From positions 940,661 through 1,004,660 of the forward strand of contig NZ_JH636434.1 of the NCBI RefSeq assembly GCF_000255655.1: 64,000 nucleotides of DNA, given 5' to 3'. Positions 16,121 through 25,431 of the stretch are shown one piece after another. The stretch comes from Schlesneria paludicola DSM 18645. Lineage in GTDB: Bacteria; Planctomycetota; Planctomycetia; Planctomycetales; Planctomycetaceae. Below the pieces are notes generated by a model. The model saw only the letters and a program-made list of their open reading frames with translations, was not told the origin of the DNA and searched no databases. A program made the translations under genes and the position numbers. Position 1 is the first letter of the stretch; every line of letters begins with the position of its first letter.

Positions 16121-17488
16121 GTGACGCTCACCATTCCCACGATTGATTGTTCCGTTCAAGACCCCGTCAAAGCCCTGGCTGAGTTGCGACGCAAGCTGAG
16201 TCCCCAGGGAGATATCGTTTCTGAAGCGGGACGCCAACGGACCATTGCACTGTTTGGAGAGCCGCTTGCGCCGCGGCAGGTCGTTCAACGGATCTGTGCC
16301 GATGTGCGAGAACGCGGGCTGGCTGCCGTGCTGGAATACACGGCAAAACTCGATCATCAACGGCTCACGCTGGACACAATGCGCGTGTCGGCGGCGGAAC
16401 TCAAGGCCGCACACGAATCGTGCGACCATGAGTTTTTGTCCACGATTCGTCGCATCCGCGAAAACATCGTGGAATTTCAGTCGCAGATCCTGCATGGGGA
16501 TGTGCAGTTGATCCGCCTGCAGGGATCAGGCCGCGTTGAGTTACGCCAACGTTATCTGCCGCTGAAGCGCATCGGGATTTGCGTTCCTGGAGGTGCGGCG
16601 GCTTATCCATCGACCGTGCTGATGACGGCCGTACCAGCTCAAACAGCGGGTGTGAAAGAGATTGTTGTAGTCGTGCCGCCGACCGAATTTGGCGGATACA
16701 ACAAGTCATTGCTTGCCACCTGCGCGGAAATCGGCATTACCGAGATCTACCGCATTGGCGGTGCGCAGGCTGTCGCGGCAATGGCTTATGGTGTCGAGGG
16801 CTTACCACGCGTCGACAAGATCGTCGGGCCCGGCAATCTGTTCGTGGCGCTCGCCAAGCAGCACGTGTACGGGGAAGTCGATATCGACAGCATTGCGGGG
16901 CCGAGCGAAGTCGTGCTACTCGCGGACGATTCGGCCATGCCGCGCTACGTTGCGGCAGATCTGATTTCGCAGGCCGAGCACAGTCCAGGTTCAGCCATCT
17001 TGATCACCTGGCACGCTCCCTTGATCGACGCGGTGCGCACGGAACTGACACAGCAATTGTCGCAATTGCCGCGAGGCGACCTGGCACGCACAAGTTTGAA
17101 CGAGTATGGCGCGATCGTCCTGGTGCGTGACGCGAATCAGGCGGCACAACTCGCGGACCTTTTGGCTCCAGAACATCTGCACATCTCAACACGTGTGCCA
17201 GAAGATCTGCTGAAGACGATTCAGAATGCCGGCGCGATCTTTATGGGGCATCAAACTCCTGTCGCCGTAGGGGATTACTTCGCTGGGCCTTCGCACGTCC
17301 TGCCGACGGGTGGAACCGCGCGTTTTGCCAACGGACTGTGTGCCAATGACTTTCTGAAACGATCTAGCGTGATTTCGTACAATCACGCAGCACTGCAGGA
17401 CGCGGCCGACGATATTCGTCGACTGGCTGCTGTTGAAGGGCTGACTGCACATAGCTCAAGCGTCGACGTTCGTCTCGACAATCCCTAA
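16121..17488 (+). CDS. hisD: Histidinol dehydrogenase
   Basis: 455 residues with a GTG start. The enzyme oxidises L-histidinol to L-histidine in two NAD-dependent steps, the last reactions of histidine synthesis. Family signatures are clear: GICVPGGAAAYPSTVLM, KIVGPGNLFVALAKQ, DSIAGPSEVVLLADDSA, LISQAEHSPGSAIL, LLAPEHLHI and GPSHVLPTGGTARFANG. The last has Ser where most enzymes have Asn in the NHVLPT motif. Length is slightly above the usual 430 because of an N-terminal extension. No other his genes are near, so the pathway is dispersed, as is common in planctomycetes. The gene lies 20 bases after the thioredoxin-like gene. Confidence 0.95.
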   Translation: MTLTIPTIDCSVQDPVKALAELRRKLSPQGDIVSEAGRQRTIALFGEPLAPRQVVQRICADVRERGLAAVLEYTAKLDHQRLTLDTMRVSAAELKAAHESCDHEFLSTIRRIRENIVEFQSQILHGDVQLIRLQGSGRVELRQRYLPLKRIGICVPGGAAAYPSTVLMTAVPAQTAGVKEIVVVVPPTEFGGYNKSLLATCAEIGITEIYRIGGAQAVAAMAYGVEGLPRVDKIVGPGNLFVALAKQHVYGEVDIDSIAGPSEVVLLADDSAMPRYVAADLISQAEHSPGSAILITWHAPLIDAVRTELTQQLSQLPRGDLARTSLNEYGAIVLVRDANQAAQLADLLAPEHLHISTRVPEDLLKTIQNAGAIFMGHQTPVAVGDYFAGPSHVLPTGGTARFANGLCANDFLKRSSVISYNHAALQDAADDIRRLAAVEGLTAHSSSVDVRLDNP

Positions 17489-17711
17489 TCCTTGAATTCG
17501 GAAAACACGCTGAAGTCGGCCTTGCCCCCCTTTGGACATGTTAAGCTGGGAAGAGTCTGCCGATTCCCGAGACTCACCTGCCTCGATTGTCGTTAACGTC
17601 CTCCTACCCGTGTTAAGCGTCACGGGACGTACAACCGATCCGAACTGATGTCGGATTGCCGCAAGGCATGCCGTTTCCGGGGTGTGATCGCATTCGCCAA
17701 AGGACGCGCGA

Positions 17712-20159
17712 ATGATTGACATGGGCGACTTCAAGAATTCTCGGATCTTCCGCACCGGTTGTGTGGTCATGACGAGTGCCGTTTCGTTCATGGCGAGTTG
17801 CGGAGAAGTGCGCCATGCTTCAGCGGGCTGGCCGGCATTTCCTGCCGGTCGAAAGGCCGCGGGTAGCGACGCGGCAAAATCCCCCAAAGGATTCGCGGCG
17901 ACGATTCAGAAGCTCTTGAATGAAGCCCGACAGCTCGAGGCGCGCGGGGACTTCGATCAAGCGATCGCTGTCGCGGAACGTGCCACCTTGATTGCCGAAA
18001 AAACCAAAGATCTCAACAAATCGGCGCCGGACCTCTCGCCCGAAGCGACGGCGCGATACGTCAGTGAATTGAAACGGAAGAAGACTGAAGTCCGAAACAA
18101 GAAATGGCAGGCTGCTCGGCGTGAACCGAAGCGATCGGCCCCCGTGGAACATGTGGCTCTTGATGAAGGCGATGCGATCTTCGACGCCGAAGTCGCGTTG
18201 AACGCCGATACCGCATTTCAGGATGACAAGTCGGAATTGGACCTGTCTGTCGTTGCGACGCGGCAGCTGTCCGAACCAGAAGCGAGCGACGTCAAAGGGC
18301 ACGATTCTGAACCGAATCCGTCACCCGCCGACGTCGTGCCGCTGACGAAACCTGTACTCAGAACGCGTTTCTTAGGTCAGGAACTTGCGGATCGCAAAGC
18401 GGAACCGCGACCGGTGACGGCGGCCGCTTCGGCCGATACGGGATGGGAGGCTCCACAGCCGACCGCACCGCGAAACATGCCTGGGCACGATGACACACTA
18501 TCGCCGCAATCGAGCGTCGAATCGCAGATCAGCGAATCGCCATCGAAATCGATCCATGACCTTTTCGAAGATGAGATTCAGTTTGTCGAGCCGACAGTTC
18601 GCCATCCGTTGAATGAGTCACCTCAGGAATTGCCCAAAGCCCCAATCATTGAGGATGAAGCAGAGATTCGCCCCGCTCAACTCGAGACACAAGAAACCGT
18701 CGTTTCGTCGGTCACGCAAGCAATCGAGAGTGAGCTGACTGTTTCACGAGCGATATCGAATTCAAAGCGAATTCAATTGCGACCGCGATTCGCTTCGACC
18801 GAGCAAATGAATCTGGCCAAAGACTTCCCAGCGGATGTCGACGCCGATTCGACGGGCCCGACAATTGAATCCTGGGCGGACATGGCAACTGACAACAAAG
18901 CCGAAGTGCCAATGCCGTTCGATTCTTTGCTTGACGATCGTCACATTCGCCCCGTCGCCGCGACCTGGGAACCAGAATCACCGGGTCTCGCCTCGATCAA
19001 GCCGGAAGCGGCAACGTCGAAAGAGAATCATGACGCACCCCAACAACTCGAAGATCAAGCTTCGACCGAGGAACGTCCCTGGTACGACAATTCGGAGGAC
19101 GAGTTTCCGTCGCGCCAGGTTCATGAACTGAAGCAGCGTTTGGAATCCGCACTCTCGCTACAACCTGGTGATGTTGCGAAGTCGGCCACAATCGACTTGC
19201 TTTCGGAACGCCTCATTCGTGACTCGGAGGAAGACAGTTTCGTCGAAGACTCCGCAACTCAGGACGATGCAGCTCCAGCAAGCGATGAATCGCTGTTCGA
19301 CGCGGAAACCGAGGCCGCTCCTGTGCGTGTGAAGCACAGTCCTATCTCGTCACGCACTCCGATCGTGGGCCGGACCTCGATGATTCGCTGGCGAGCGGCG
19401 AATTCTGCACACGACGGACTCGCCGCGGAGAAACGTACGACCGCAAAGTCCACGCAAGTTCCGCTGGACCTACGCCAGTCTCTACGCGACGGTGGGCAAT
19501 TGGAGGCTCTCTCAGAAACAGGTACGCAATCTCTCTTTTCGCTGCCGACGGTGAAGCTGCGATCGGCGACGAACTCGGCATTGGCCGGCTCAGCTGACAC
19601 TTTCAATGGTCCGGCCACAGAAAGCACGCTCACCCCGCGAACGGAAATACGAGGCTCTTTGTGGGATAATGCAATCGCCCCAACCATTGAAGGCTATTCG
19701 GGGTCGATTGTCGGTCGTCCAGAAGCCCGAGCGGATGCGGCTGAAGGCGACAATTTGGCTCCACTACCGCCACCTGCGCCCTCTGTCGCGCAGACCTCGT
19801 TCGATTCGCCTGCCGCGTTGAATGGGCGGTTTGGTCAAACGAAGGCGAATACGAAATCGCTGGCACGATTGGAGTCAGAGACACGGATCGAACCGACGCT
19901 GGAATCCACACGAAATGGATTCGCAGCGAAGAAAGCGTCGTCGAAGACTCGCTCGGATACTACCGTAGATCATGCCACATCATCCTCACAAGCGCTGCTT
20001 TTGAATGGCCCAATCGAACGCATGGCGTTCGTCTTCGGAATCTCGACCTCCACCGCGTCGACGGTGTTGGGTATCATTGGGTTGACCATGGTGATCAGTG
20101 GATTGTGGACAGTTCGAGCGATTGTGCGCTCGTCACTCAAGTCATACGATCACGAATAG
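17712..20159 (+). CDS. Large acidic, Ser/Glu-rich protein with C-terminal membrane anchor
   Basis: 815 residues. A hydrophobic N-terminal stretch (GCVVMTSAVSFMASCG) may be a signal. Residues about 60-100 (LLNEARQLEARGDFDQAIAV) look like one or two TPR helices, followed by a basic segment (ELKRKKTEVRNKKW). Most of the protein, about 150-760, is low-complexity, rich in Glu, Asp, Ser, Pro and Ala, and probably disordered. Near the C-terminus a membrane helix (about 773-800, STVLGIIGLTMVISGLW) is followed by RAIVRSSLKSYDHE. I do not recognise a family. Alanine dehydrogenase follows after 36 bases and may share the transcript. Confidence 0.72.
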   Translation: MIDMGDFKNSRIFRTGCVVMTSAVSFMASCGEVRHASAGWPAFPAGRKAAGSDAAKSPKGFAATIQKLLNEARQLEARGDFDQAIAVAERATLIAEKTKDLNKSAPDLSPEATARYVSELKRKKTEVRNKKWQAARREPKRSAPVEHVALDEGDAIFDAEVALNADTAFQDDKSELDLSVVATRQLSEPEASDVKGHDSEPNPSPADVVPLTKPVLRTRFLGQELADRKAEPRPVTAAASADTGWEAPQPTAPRNMPGHDDTLSPQSSVESQISESPSKSIHDLFEDEIQFVEPTVRHPLNESPQELPKAPIIEDEAEIRPAQLETQETVVSSVTQAIESELTVSRAISNSKRIQLRPRFASTEQMNLAKDFPADVDADSTGPTIESWADMATDNKAEVPMPFDSLLDDRHIRPVAATWEPESPGLASIKPEAATSKENHDAPQQLEDQASTEERPWYDNSEDEFPSRQVHELKQRLESALSLQPGDVAKSATIDLLSERLIRDSEEDSFVEDSATQDDAAPASDESLFDAETEAAPVRVKHSPISSRTPIVGRTSMIRWRAANSAHDGLAAEKRTTAKSTQVPLDLRQSLRDGGQLEALSETGTQSLFSLPTVKLRSATNSALAGSADTFNGPATESTLTPRTEIRGSLWDNAIAPTIEGYSGSIVGRPEARADAAEGDNLAPLPPPAPSVAQTSFDSPAALNGRFGQTKANTKSLARLESETRIEPTLESTRNGFAAKKASSKTRSDTTVDHATSSSQALLLNGPIERMAFVFGISTSTASTVLGIIGLTMVISGLWTVRAIVRSSLKSYDHE

Positions 20160-20195
20160 CGAGTCATCCCTAGCGTTTATGTGCGGAGTGCTTTC

Positions 20196-21302
20196 ATGCG
20201 TATCGGCGTCCCGCGTGAGGTGAAGTCTGACGAGTATCGGGTTGCGATGCTGCCAGTAGGCGTCGATGAACTCACCCGGGCCGGTCACGAAGTTCTGATT
20301 GAATCTGGCGCCGGCATGGGTAGCGGTCTGACCGATGAGATGTATCAGGCCAATGGTGCCCATCTCGTTTCGACCGCCGCGGAAGTCTGGGCGGCCGCCG
20401 ACTTGATCGTCAAAGTTAAAGAACCTCAAGCATCCGAATGGCCACACCTTCGGGCGGGGCAACTTGTCTTCACCTACTTTCATCTGGCTGCCAGCGAAGA
20501 ACTGACCAAGAATTTGCTGGCAACAGGAATTACCGCGGTCGCCTATGAAACGCTTCGCGGCCCGAAAGGCGACCTTCCCTGCTTGACGCCAATGAGCGAA
20601 GTAGCGGGACGGATGAGTATTCAAGAGGGAGCGAAGTATCTGGAACGGCCGCAACTGGGGCGAGGTATTTTGCTCGCCGGCGTCCCCGGAGTCGCACCGG
20701 CCCATATCGCGATCCTGGGTGGCGGTGTCGTCGGAAAGAACGCGGCACGGATCGCAGCCGGTTTTCAAGCCGATGTGGTGATCCTGGATGTCAACGTAGA
20801 TCGACTGCGCTACCTCGAAGACATCATGCCGCCGAATGTGAATACCGTCTTCAGCGACCGACATAACATTCGCGAACAACTACAACTGGCCGATCTGGTC
20901 ATTGGTGCGGTACTGGTCGAGGGGGCACGAGCTCCGCGACTCATCACGCGTGACGACCTCAAACTGATGAAGCCCGGCGCCGTGATTATCGATGTCGCGG
21001 TGGATCAAGGCGGCTGCGTCGAAACCACCCGGCCGACAACCCATTCCAGCCCGACGTATGTGATTGACGGCATCGTTCACTATTGTGTCACGAATATGCC
21101 CGGTGCAGTCGGGCGGACAAGCACGCATGCGCTCTGTAACGTGACTCTGCCCTACGTCATGCGACTCGCCAATCAAGGTCTGCAGACAGCAACGACGAAT
21201 GATCCAGGGTTTGCGAACGCCGTGAATCTGCATCAAGGTCGCGTCACCAATCGCCCCGTGGCCGATACGTTTCAATTGCCGTACTCGCCATTCACCGCTT
21301 GA
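20196..21302 (+). CDS. ald: Alanine dehydrogenase
   Basis: 368 residues from ATG 20196 (GGAG seven bases upstream); the family N-terminus MRIGVPREVKSDEYRVAM aligns exactly with this start, so the upstream GTG at 20181 is not favoured. The enzyme interconverts L-alanine with pyruvate and ammonia using NAD. Motifs include VKVKEPQASEW, the NAD-binding HIAILGGGVVGKNAARIA followed by VVILDVNVDRL, and DVAVDQGGCVETTRPTTHS with VTNMPGAVGRTST. Length and motifs are fully typical. It probably serves alanine catabolism or nitrogen balance, and lies 36 bases after the large unknown gene. Confidence 0.96.
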   Translation: MRIGVPREVKSDEYRVAMLPVGVDELTRAGHEVLIESGAGMGSGLTDEMYQANGAHLVSTAAEVWAAADLIVKVKEPQASEWPHLRAGQLVFTYFHLAASEELTKNLLATGITAVAYETLRGPKGDLPCLTPMSEVAGRMSIQEGAKYLERPQLGRGILLAGVPGVAPAHIAILGGGVVGKNAARIAAGFQADVVILDVNVDRLRYLEDIMPPNVNTVFSDRHNIREQLQLADLVIGAVLVEGARAPRLITRDDLKLMKPGAVIIDVAVDQGGCVETTRPTTHSSPTYVIDGIVHYCVTNMPGAVGRTSTHALCNVTLPYVMRLANQGLQTATTNDPGFANAVNLHQGRVTNRPVADTFQLPYSPFTA

Positions 21303-21334
21303 GTCATCGCGGGGCAAAGGCAAGTCGACCGGTA

Positions 21335-21357
21335 GGGCTTGAGCGTAACTCAAGTCC
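21335..21357. terminator. Hairpin between the convergent ald and der genes
   Basis: GGGCTTGAG (21335-21343) pairs with CTCAAGTCC (21349-21357) with one G-T wobble around a CGTAA loop; flanking CCGG sequences can extend it. No U-run is seen, so it may serve either strand weakly. Confidence 0.5.
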
Positions 21358-21462
21358 CGCCGGGTGTCGGGCGCAACCAAAAACAAACGCCGTCGCTGAC
21401 TCCGGAGTCAATGAATTCGCGTTCGACGAATTCATCGTGGTCTGCAGGTGGCCGCCGCCGAA

Positions 21463-22902
21463 TCATTCGTCGTCGAGGTCGGTTCCCATGATCTCGTCTT
21501 CGAATTCATCCATGTCGATTCCCTTATCCAGGGCCGACGAAATCAATTCCTCGCGTTCGCCCCTCTGATCATCCGATTTGGAGCGGAAGTACAGCTTGAT
21601 CGGCACTTCCTTGAACGGCAATCGTTCGCGCAAGACCCCAAGCAGATATCGCTTGTAATCTTCGTCGAACAGTTCGGCCGCATTGCACTTGATGACAATC
21701 GTCGGAGGTTCGGTCGAGACTTGCGTCGCATACAGAATTCGTGGTGTGCGATTCATCCGCACTGGTGGCGGAGCATTCTTGACGGCTGCACGAACGAGCT
21801 TATTGAGCTCTCCCGTTTTCGCACGAAAACGAGATTGCTTATAGATCGACTGGGCGAGGTTGATCAATTTCTTGATGTTACGGCCCTCTTTGGCCGTGAT
21901 GACGCAAACAGGAACGTGTCGCATATGCGAGAAGTTCTTGAACAGGTACTCGGCCCAGTCCGTCGTGGCAGTTGCTTCTGGAGCCAGATCCCACTTGTTC
22001 ACGACGAAGATGCAAGGCTTGTGTTCGGAGTGAATTTCACCAACCAGTTGCTTGTCAACCTTCGAGACGGTTTCAAGGCAGTCAAAGAACATCAACACCA
22101 CATTCGCACGTCGAATACTGCGTTTGGCGCGGGCTAGGCCGTACCATTCCACGTTGTTCGCAAGACTCTTTCGCTTGCGGACACCGGGCGTATCGATGGC
22201 GATGAAGGCCTTTTCGTCCATTTGAAACCGGACGTCGATACTGTCGCGCGTCGTGCCGGGAATCTCGCTGACGATGACGCGATCATCGTCAGCAAGTTGG
22301 TTGATGAAGGTGCTCTTGCCGACGTTGCGCCGTCCGACAATGGCCAGTTTCAGCTCGGGCACTTCTTCGAGTTGCTCGCCTTCTTCGGCCTCCGAGTCAT
22401 CAGCGTCAGGCAAGACCTTCAAAATGGAATGCAGCAGAAGGTCTTGATTCCGGTTGCCTTTGACGCTGATGGTGACCATCGGTGCGTCGGCGACCTGATA
22501 GAACTCAGCAACTTCCTGATCCACTTTCGGCGAGTCACATTTGTTGACGACCAGCAGCTTAGGCTTTTCGATCTTCCAAAGTCGCCGACTGACTTCCTGA
22601 TCGAGCGCGGTGATTCCCGCCGGCCCTTCAACGACGAACATGATCACGTCAGCTTGTTCGATGGCAATTCGAATTTGGGTATCGACTTCGTCGGTCAGTT
22701 CTCCGACATCGACGATTCCAATTCCCCCCGTATCGATCAGCTCGAAATAGCGATCTTCCACATGCATCAAATAGGTCACACGGTCTCGTGTGACGCCAGC
22801 CATTGGATCAACAACCGAAACTCGCTTATGAGCGAGCCAGTTCATAATGGAGCTTTTGCCAACATTGGGACGACCGACGATGGCGACTTTGGGCACGGAC
22901 AT
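21463..22902 (-). CDS. der: Ribosome-assembly GTPase Der (EngA)
   Basis: 479 residues from the ATG at 22902; a further 13 in-frame codons upstream do not match the family, whose N-terminus is PKVAIVGRPNVGKSS. Two tandem G domains are present: G1 GRPNVGKSS, DTGGIG and NKCDSP in the first; GRRNVGKST, DTPGV and NKWDLA in the second. The KH-like C-terminal domain (PPTIVIKCNAAELFDEDYKR, RLPFKEVPIKLYFRSK) follows, and the protein ends in an acidic tail (DEFEDEIMGTDLDDE). Der is essential for maturation of the large ribosomal subunit in most bacteria. It is probably transcribed separately from the gene ending at 23190, because 287 bases separate them. Confidence 0.96.
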   Translation of the reverse strand: MSVPKVAIVGRPNVGKSSIMNWLAHKRVSVVDPMAGVTRDRVTYLMHVEDRYFELIDTGGIGIVDVGELTDEVDTQIRIAIEQADVIMFVVEGPAGITALDQEVSRRLWKIEKPKLLVVNKCDSPKVDQEVAEFYQVADAPMVTISVKGNRNQDLLLHSILKVLPDADDSEAEEGEQLEEVPELKLAIVGRRNVGKSTFINQLADDDRVIVSEIPGTTRDSIDVRFQMDEKAFIAIDTPGVRKRKSLANNVEWYGLARAKRSIRRANVVLMFFDCLETVSKVDKQLVGEIHSEHKPCIFVVNKWDLAPEATATTDWAEYLFKNFSHMRHVPVCVITAKEGRNIKKLINLAQSIYKQSRFRAKTGELNKLVRAAVKNAPPPVRMNRTPRILYATQVSTEPPTIVIKCNAAELFDEDYKRYLLGVLRERLPFKEVPIKLYFRSKSDDQRGEREELISSALDKGIDMDEFEDEIMGTDLDDE

Positions 22903-23099
22903 TCTGCAGATCTCAACGAAAGCGTGTTTTTTCGGAACCACGCATCATAGCAAACCGGACGCCAAAGTTCAGCCCCTGACGACTGGTAGAAAGAAACCAA
23001 CCCCTCGTCGTTCAACCTGGAGCCAACGGAGACTGCGAGATTGAGACGTGATTGGTGGCAGTACGTCGAAGGAACACAAGCAGACTTGATCCACGCGAA

Positions 23100-23126
23100 A
23101 ACCGCGCTCTTTGTCGAGCCGCGGTT
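23100..23126 (-). terminator. Possible hairpin terminator after apgM
   Basis: AACCGCG (23100-23106) pairs with CGCGGTT (23120-23126), about 65 bases past the apgM stop when read leftward. The stem is 7 bp, the loop 13 bases, and there is no clear U-tract. Confidence 0.35.
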
Positions 23127-23189
23127 CAACGAGGAAGTGTTGTAGCCCTGTTAGCCGACCAGGCGATTGCGATGCAACAGAATACAGTA

Positions 23190-24404
23190 CTACGACTTAC
23201 GAAATAGCAGCGGCATCAGTTCACAGCCGCGATCAAGCACGGTCGGGGATTTGGCCGCAACGACTTCGTCGTAGGTCGGCGACTGATCGGGAATGACACC
23301 CGTTCCACACATCGCAAAGGGAACATATCCGTGGCTGTGCGTTTTCGTGCGCAAGAATGTGGGGTGATCGGGGCAAACCAGCAATCGATAGTCCCCCTGC
23401 GATTTCAAATATTCGTGCAGAGGGCCCACGATGTGCTGGTCGATTTGTTCCAACGCGCGGACCTTTTCGTCGGCCTTGCCTTCGTGCGACGCCTCGTCGG
23501 TGGCCTCAACATGAACCACGATAAAATCTGTCACATCGTCTTTCAGAGCTTGAATCGCGGCGCGACCTTTTGCGGCATAGTCGGTGTCGAGGTAGCCCGT
23601 CGCCCCTTCGACTTCAATGACGTTCCAGCCCAGCAGTCGGCCCAATCCTCGGAGCAGGTCAACTGCGGTAATGACGGCGCCGCGCTGTCCGAACCGCTCC
23701 AGAAACGACTTGAAGGCCGGGCGCTGCCCCTGTCCCCAGAGCCAGGTTTGCGTCGCGGTATGAACGCCCGAAGCGGCTCGCGCTAGATTCTCTGGAGACC
23801 CTGCCAGGACGGGTTGGCTGCGTTGCATCAAGTCGCGCAGCAACTCCGAACCGGGTCCGCTGGGCAGAAAAGTTTCGATCAATTGATCGGTGATGTCGTG
23901 CGGTGGCGTTGTTGAAGTTTGAGGTCCAAATGGCGCGGCCTCCCCGCGCGCTCGGTAAACCAGCAGATTTCGATAGCTCACACCGGCATAAAATTTCCAA
24001 TGCTCATCGCCGCAGACGTCGCGCTGCAATCGCTCCACCAAACTGCGCGCCAGGTCGTTCGGAATCTGCTCGGCCGTGAAACTTCGCATCCGTCCGTCTT
24101 CGACCGTGACGAAATTGCAACGAATACACCAATCGAGCGGACCGAGTTCGATTCCTTGAGCGGCGGCTTCCAGCGGCGCGCGGCCCGTGTGGTATTCCAG
24201 CGGGTCGTATCCAAACAGGCTCATCGTTCCGACATCGCTGCCCGAGGGCATCGACGCCGGCACATGGTCGGCTCGTCCGACCATTCCCAGTCGCGCCACT
24301 TCATCCATCCGAGGAATGTTCGCCGCTTGAAGTGGAGTCTTACCCCCCAAAACGGCTTGTGGTTCGTCAGCAACACCGTCGGGAATGACCAATGCGAATT
24401 TCAT
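23190..24404 (-). CDS. apgM: Archaeal-type cofactor-independent phosphoglycerate mutase
   Basis: 404 residues. The family interconverts 3- and 2-phosphoglycerate in glycolysis without 2,3-bisphosphoglycerate; some relatives were once annotated as homoserine kinases. Motifs of the alkaline-phosphatase-like fold are present: LVIPDGVADEP with the metal-binding Asp, LGGKTPLQAANIPRMDEVA, the nucleophile region SGSDVGTMSLFGYDP (family form PGSDVANLS), EATDEASHEGKADEK, and the C-terminal metal site CPDHPTFLRTKTHSHGYVPF. Planctomycetes often use this type. It lies between pyrK and der on the same strand but with gaps of more than 140 bases on both sides. Confidence 0.93.
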   Translation of the reverse strand: MKFALVIPDGVADEPQAVLGGKTPLQAANIPRMDEVARLGMVGRADHVPASMPSGSDVGTMSLFGYDPLEYHTGRAPLEAAAQGIELGPLDWCIRCNFVTVEDGRMRSFTAEQIPNDLARSLVERLQRDVCGDEHWKFYAGVSYRNLLVYRARGEAAPFGPQTSTTPPHDITDQLIETFLPSGPGSELLRDLMQRSQPVLAGSPENLARAASGVHTATQTWLWGQGQRPAFKSFLERFGQRGAVITAVDLLRGLGRLLGWNVIEVEGATGYLDTDYAAKGRAAIQALKDDVTDFIVVHVEATDEASHEGKADEKVRALEQIDQHIVGPLHEYLKSQGDYRLLVCPDHPTFLRTKTHSHGYVPFAMCGTGVIPDQSPTYDEVVAAKSPTVLDRGCELMPLLFRKS

Positions 24405-24546
24405 GGAATTTGTTGTCGTGAGAGTCGGGGGCGGGGGACGAATTCACTCACTTCGTCACCGTGATACTGGTTTTTAGCTGAGGCGACGGGGAAATGTCGA
24501 TTGCAGCGAGGGTGATCGGCTCGCAAATGTACAAGCCATAGCCCGT

Positions 24547-25431
24547 CTATTCGTGAAAGACGACTTTGTCACCCGGAAAGACCGGGCCTTCTACGCAAAC
24601 GCGGCGATAATCCCACGTTCCGTCGTCCTGTCGAATCTTGGTGACACAGCTAAAACAGGCACCGAAGCCACAGGCCATCGGCGTTTCGAGCGACAGCCAG
24701 GTCGGAATCCGAACGCTGGCAGCCAGCCGATTGACCGCTTGCATCATCGGCTCGGGACCACAGCAATACAGGGCTGTCGCAGCCGGTTTTTCAGCGAACA
24801 CATTCTTCAAGACATCGGTCACGAAACCACGACGTCCAGCGGAACCATCATCCGTCGAGATGCGGACATCGATTCCCTCGGCCTGAAATTCTTCAACCCC
24901 CGCCAGATACTCAACGCCACGCACACCGTAGCACAGCGTAATTCGGGATGGTGCTGTGCAAACAATCCGTGCGGGATCACCATAAACACGACGTTTCAAC
25001 GCTTCTCGCACGACCGCCAGAAACGGTGTTTGACCGATTCCCCCCGCGGCGATGACCAGATGACCGGACGGAGGAAGTGGAAAACCATTCCCCAACGGCC
25101 CCCACATTTCGACGCGGCTCCCGACCGACAAGGACTCCAGGACCGATGTCATTTTGCCCACAACGACATAGCCGAAATCGAGCCCTGCCGGGTGACCGTC
25201 GGCATCGGTGTAGATATCGTAGAGTGCAAAAGGGCGACCCAGCAGCGGGTCACTGCGCCCCGGGATGCGGACCATGAAAAACTGGCCAGGCACAATTTGT
25301 CTGGCAATGGCGGGACAACTCAGGCGCATCCGCCAGGTATTCTTCGCCATCAGTTCGTGTTCGACTACCGTCGCAGATTCCTGCACGGCCGTCGACACGA
25401 CGCCGGGCAGATCAAGCACAACATCATTCAT
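24547..25431 (-). CDS. pyrK: PyrK-type iron-sulfur flavoprotein reductase subunit
   Basis: 294 residues. PyrK passes electrons from class 1B dihydroorotate dehydrogenase to NAD. The FAD domain contains GQFFMVRIPGRSDPLLGRPF and the NAD domain AAGGIGQTPFLAV, CYGVRG and YCCGPEPMM. The C-terminus carries the 2Fe-2S ligands in the PyrK pattern C-x4-C-x2-C-x16-C (Cys254, 259, 262, 279) in ACGFGACFSCVTKI. No pyrD is adjacent; the upstream gene encodes a pseudouridine synthase and overlaps by four bases (ATGA), so the two are translationally coupled. A PyrK-like reductase serving another dehydrogenase cannot be excluded. Confidence 0.9.
   Translation of the reverse strand: MNDVVLDLPGVVSTAVQESATVVEHELMAKNTWRMRLSCPAIARQIVPGQFFMVRIPGRSDPLLGRPFALYDIYTDADGHPAGLDFGYVVVGKMTSVLESLSVGSRVEMWGPLGNGFPLPPSGHLVIAAGGIGQTPFLAVVREALKRRVYGDPARIVCTAPSRITLCYGVRGVEYLAGVEEFQAEGIDVRISTDDGSAGRRGFVTDVLKNVFAEKPAATALYCCGPEPMMQAVNRLAASVRIPTWLSLETPMACGFGACFSCVTKIRQDDGTWDYRRVCVEGPVFPGDKVVFHE

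Noticed and set aside
22222-22950. Rightward ORF of 242 codons opposite der
   Set aside because: der is unmistakable on the other strand and the rightward translation has no known motif.
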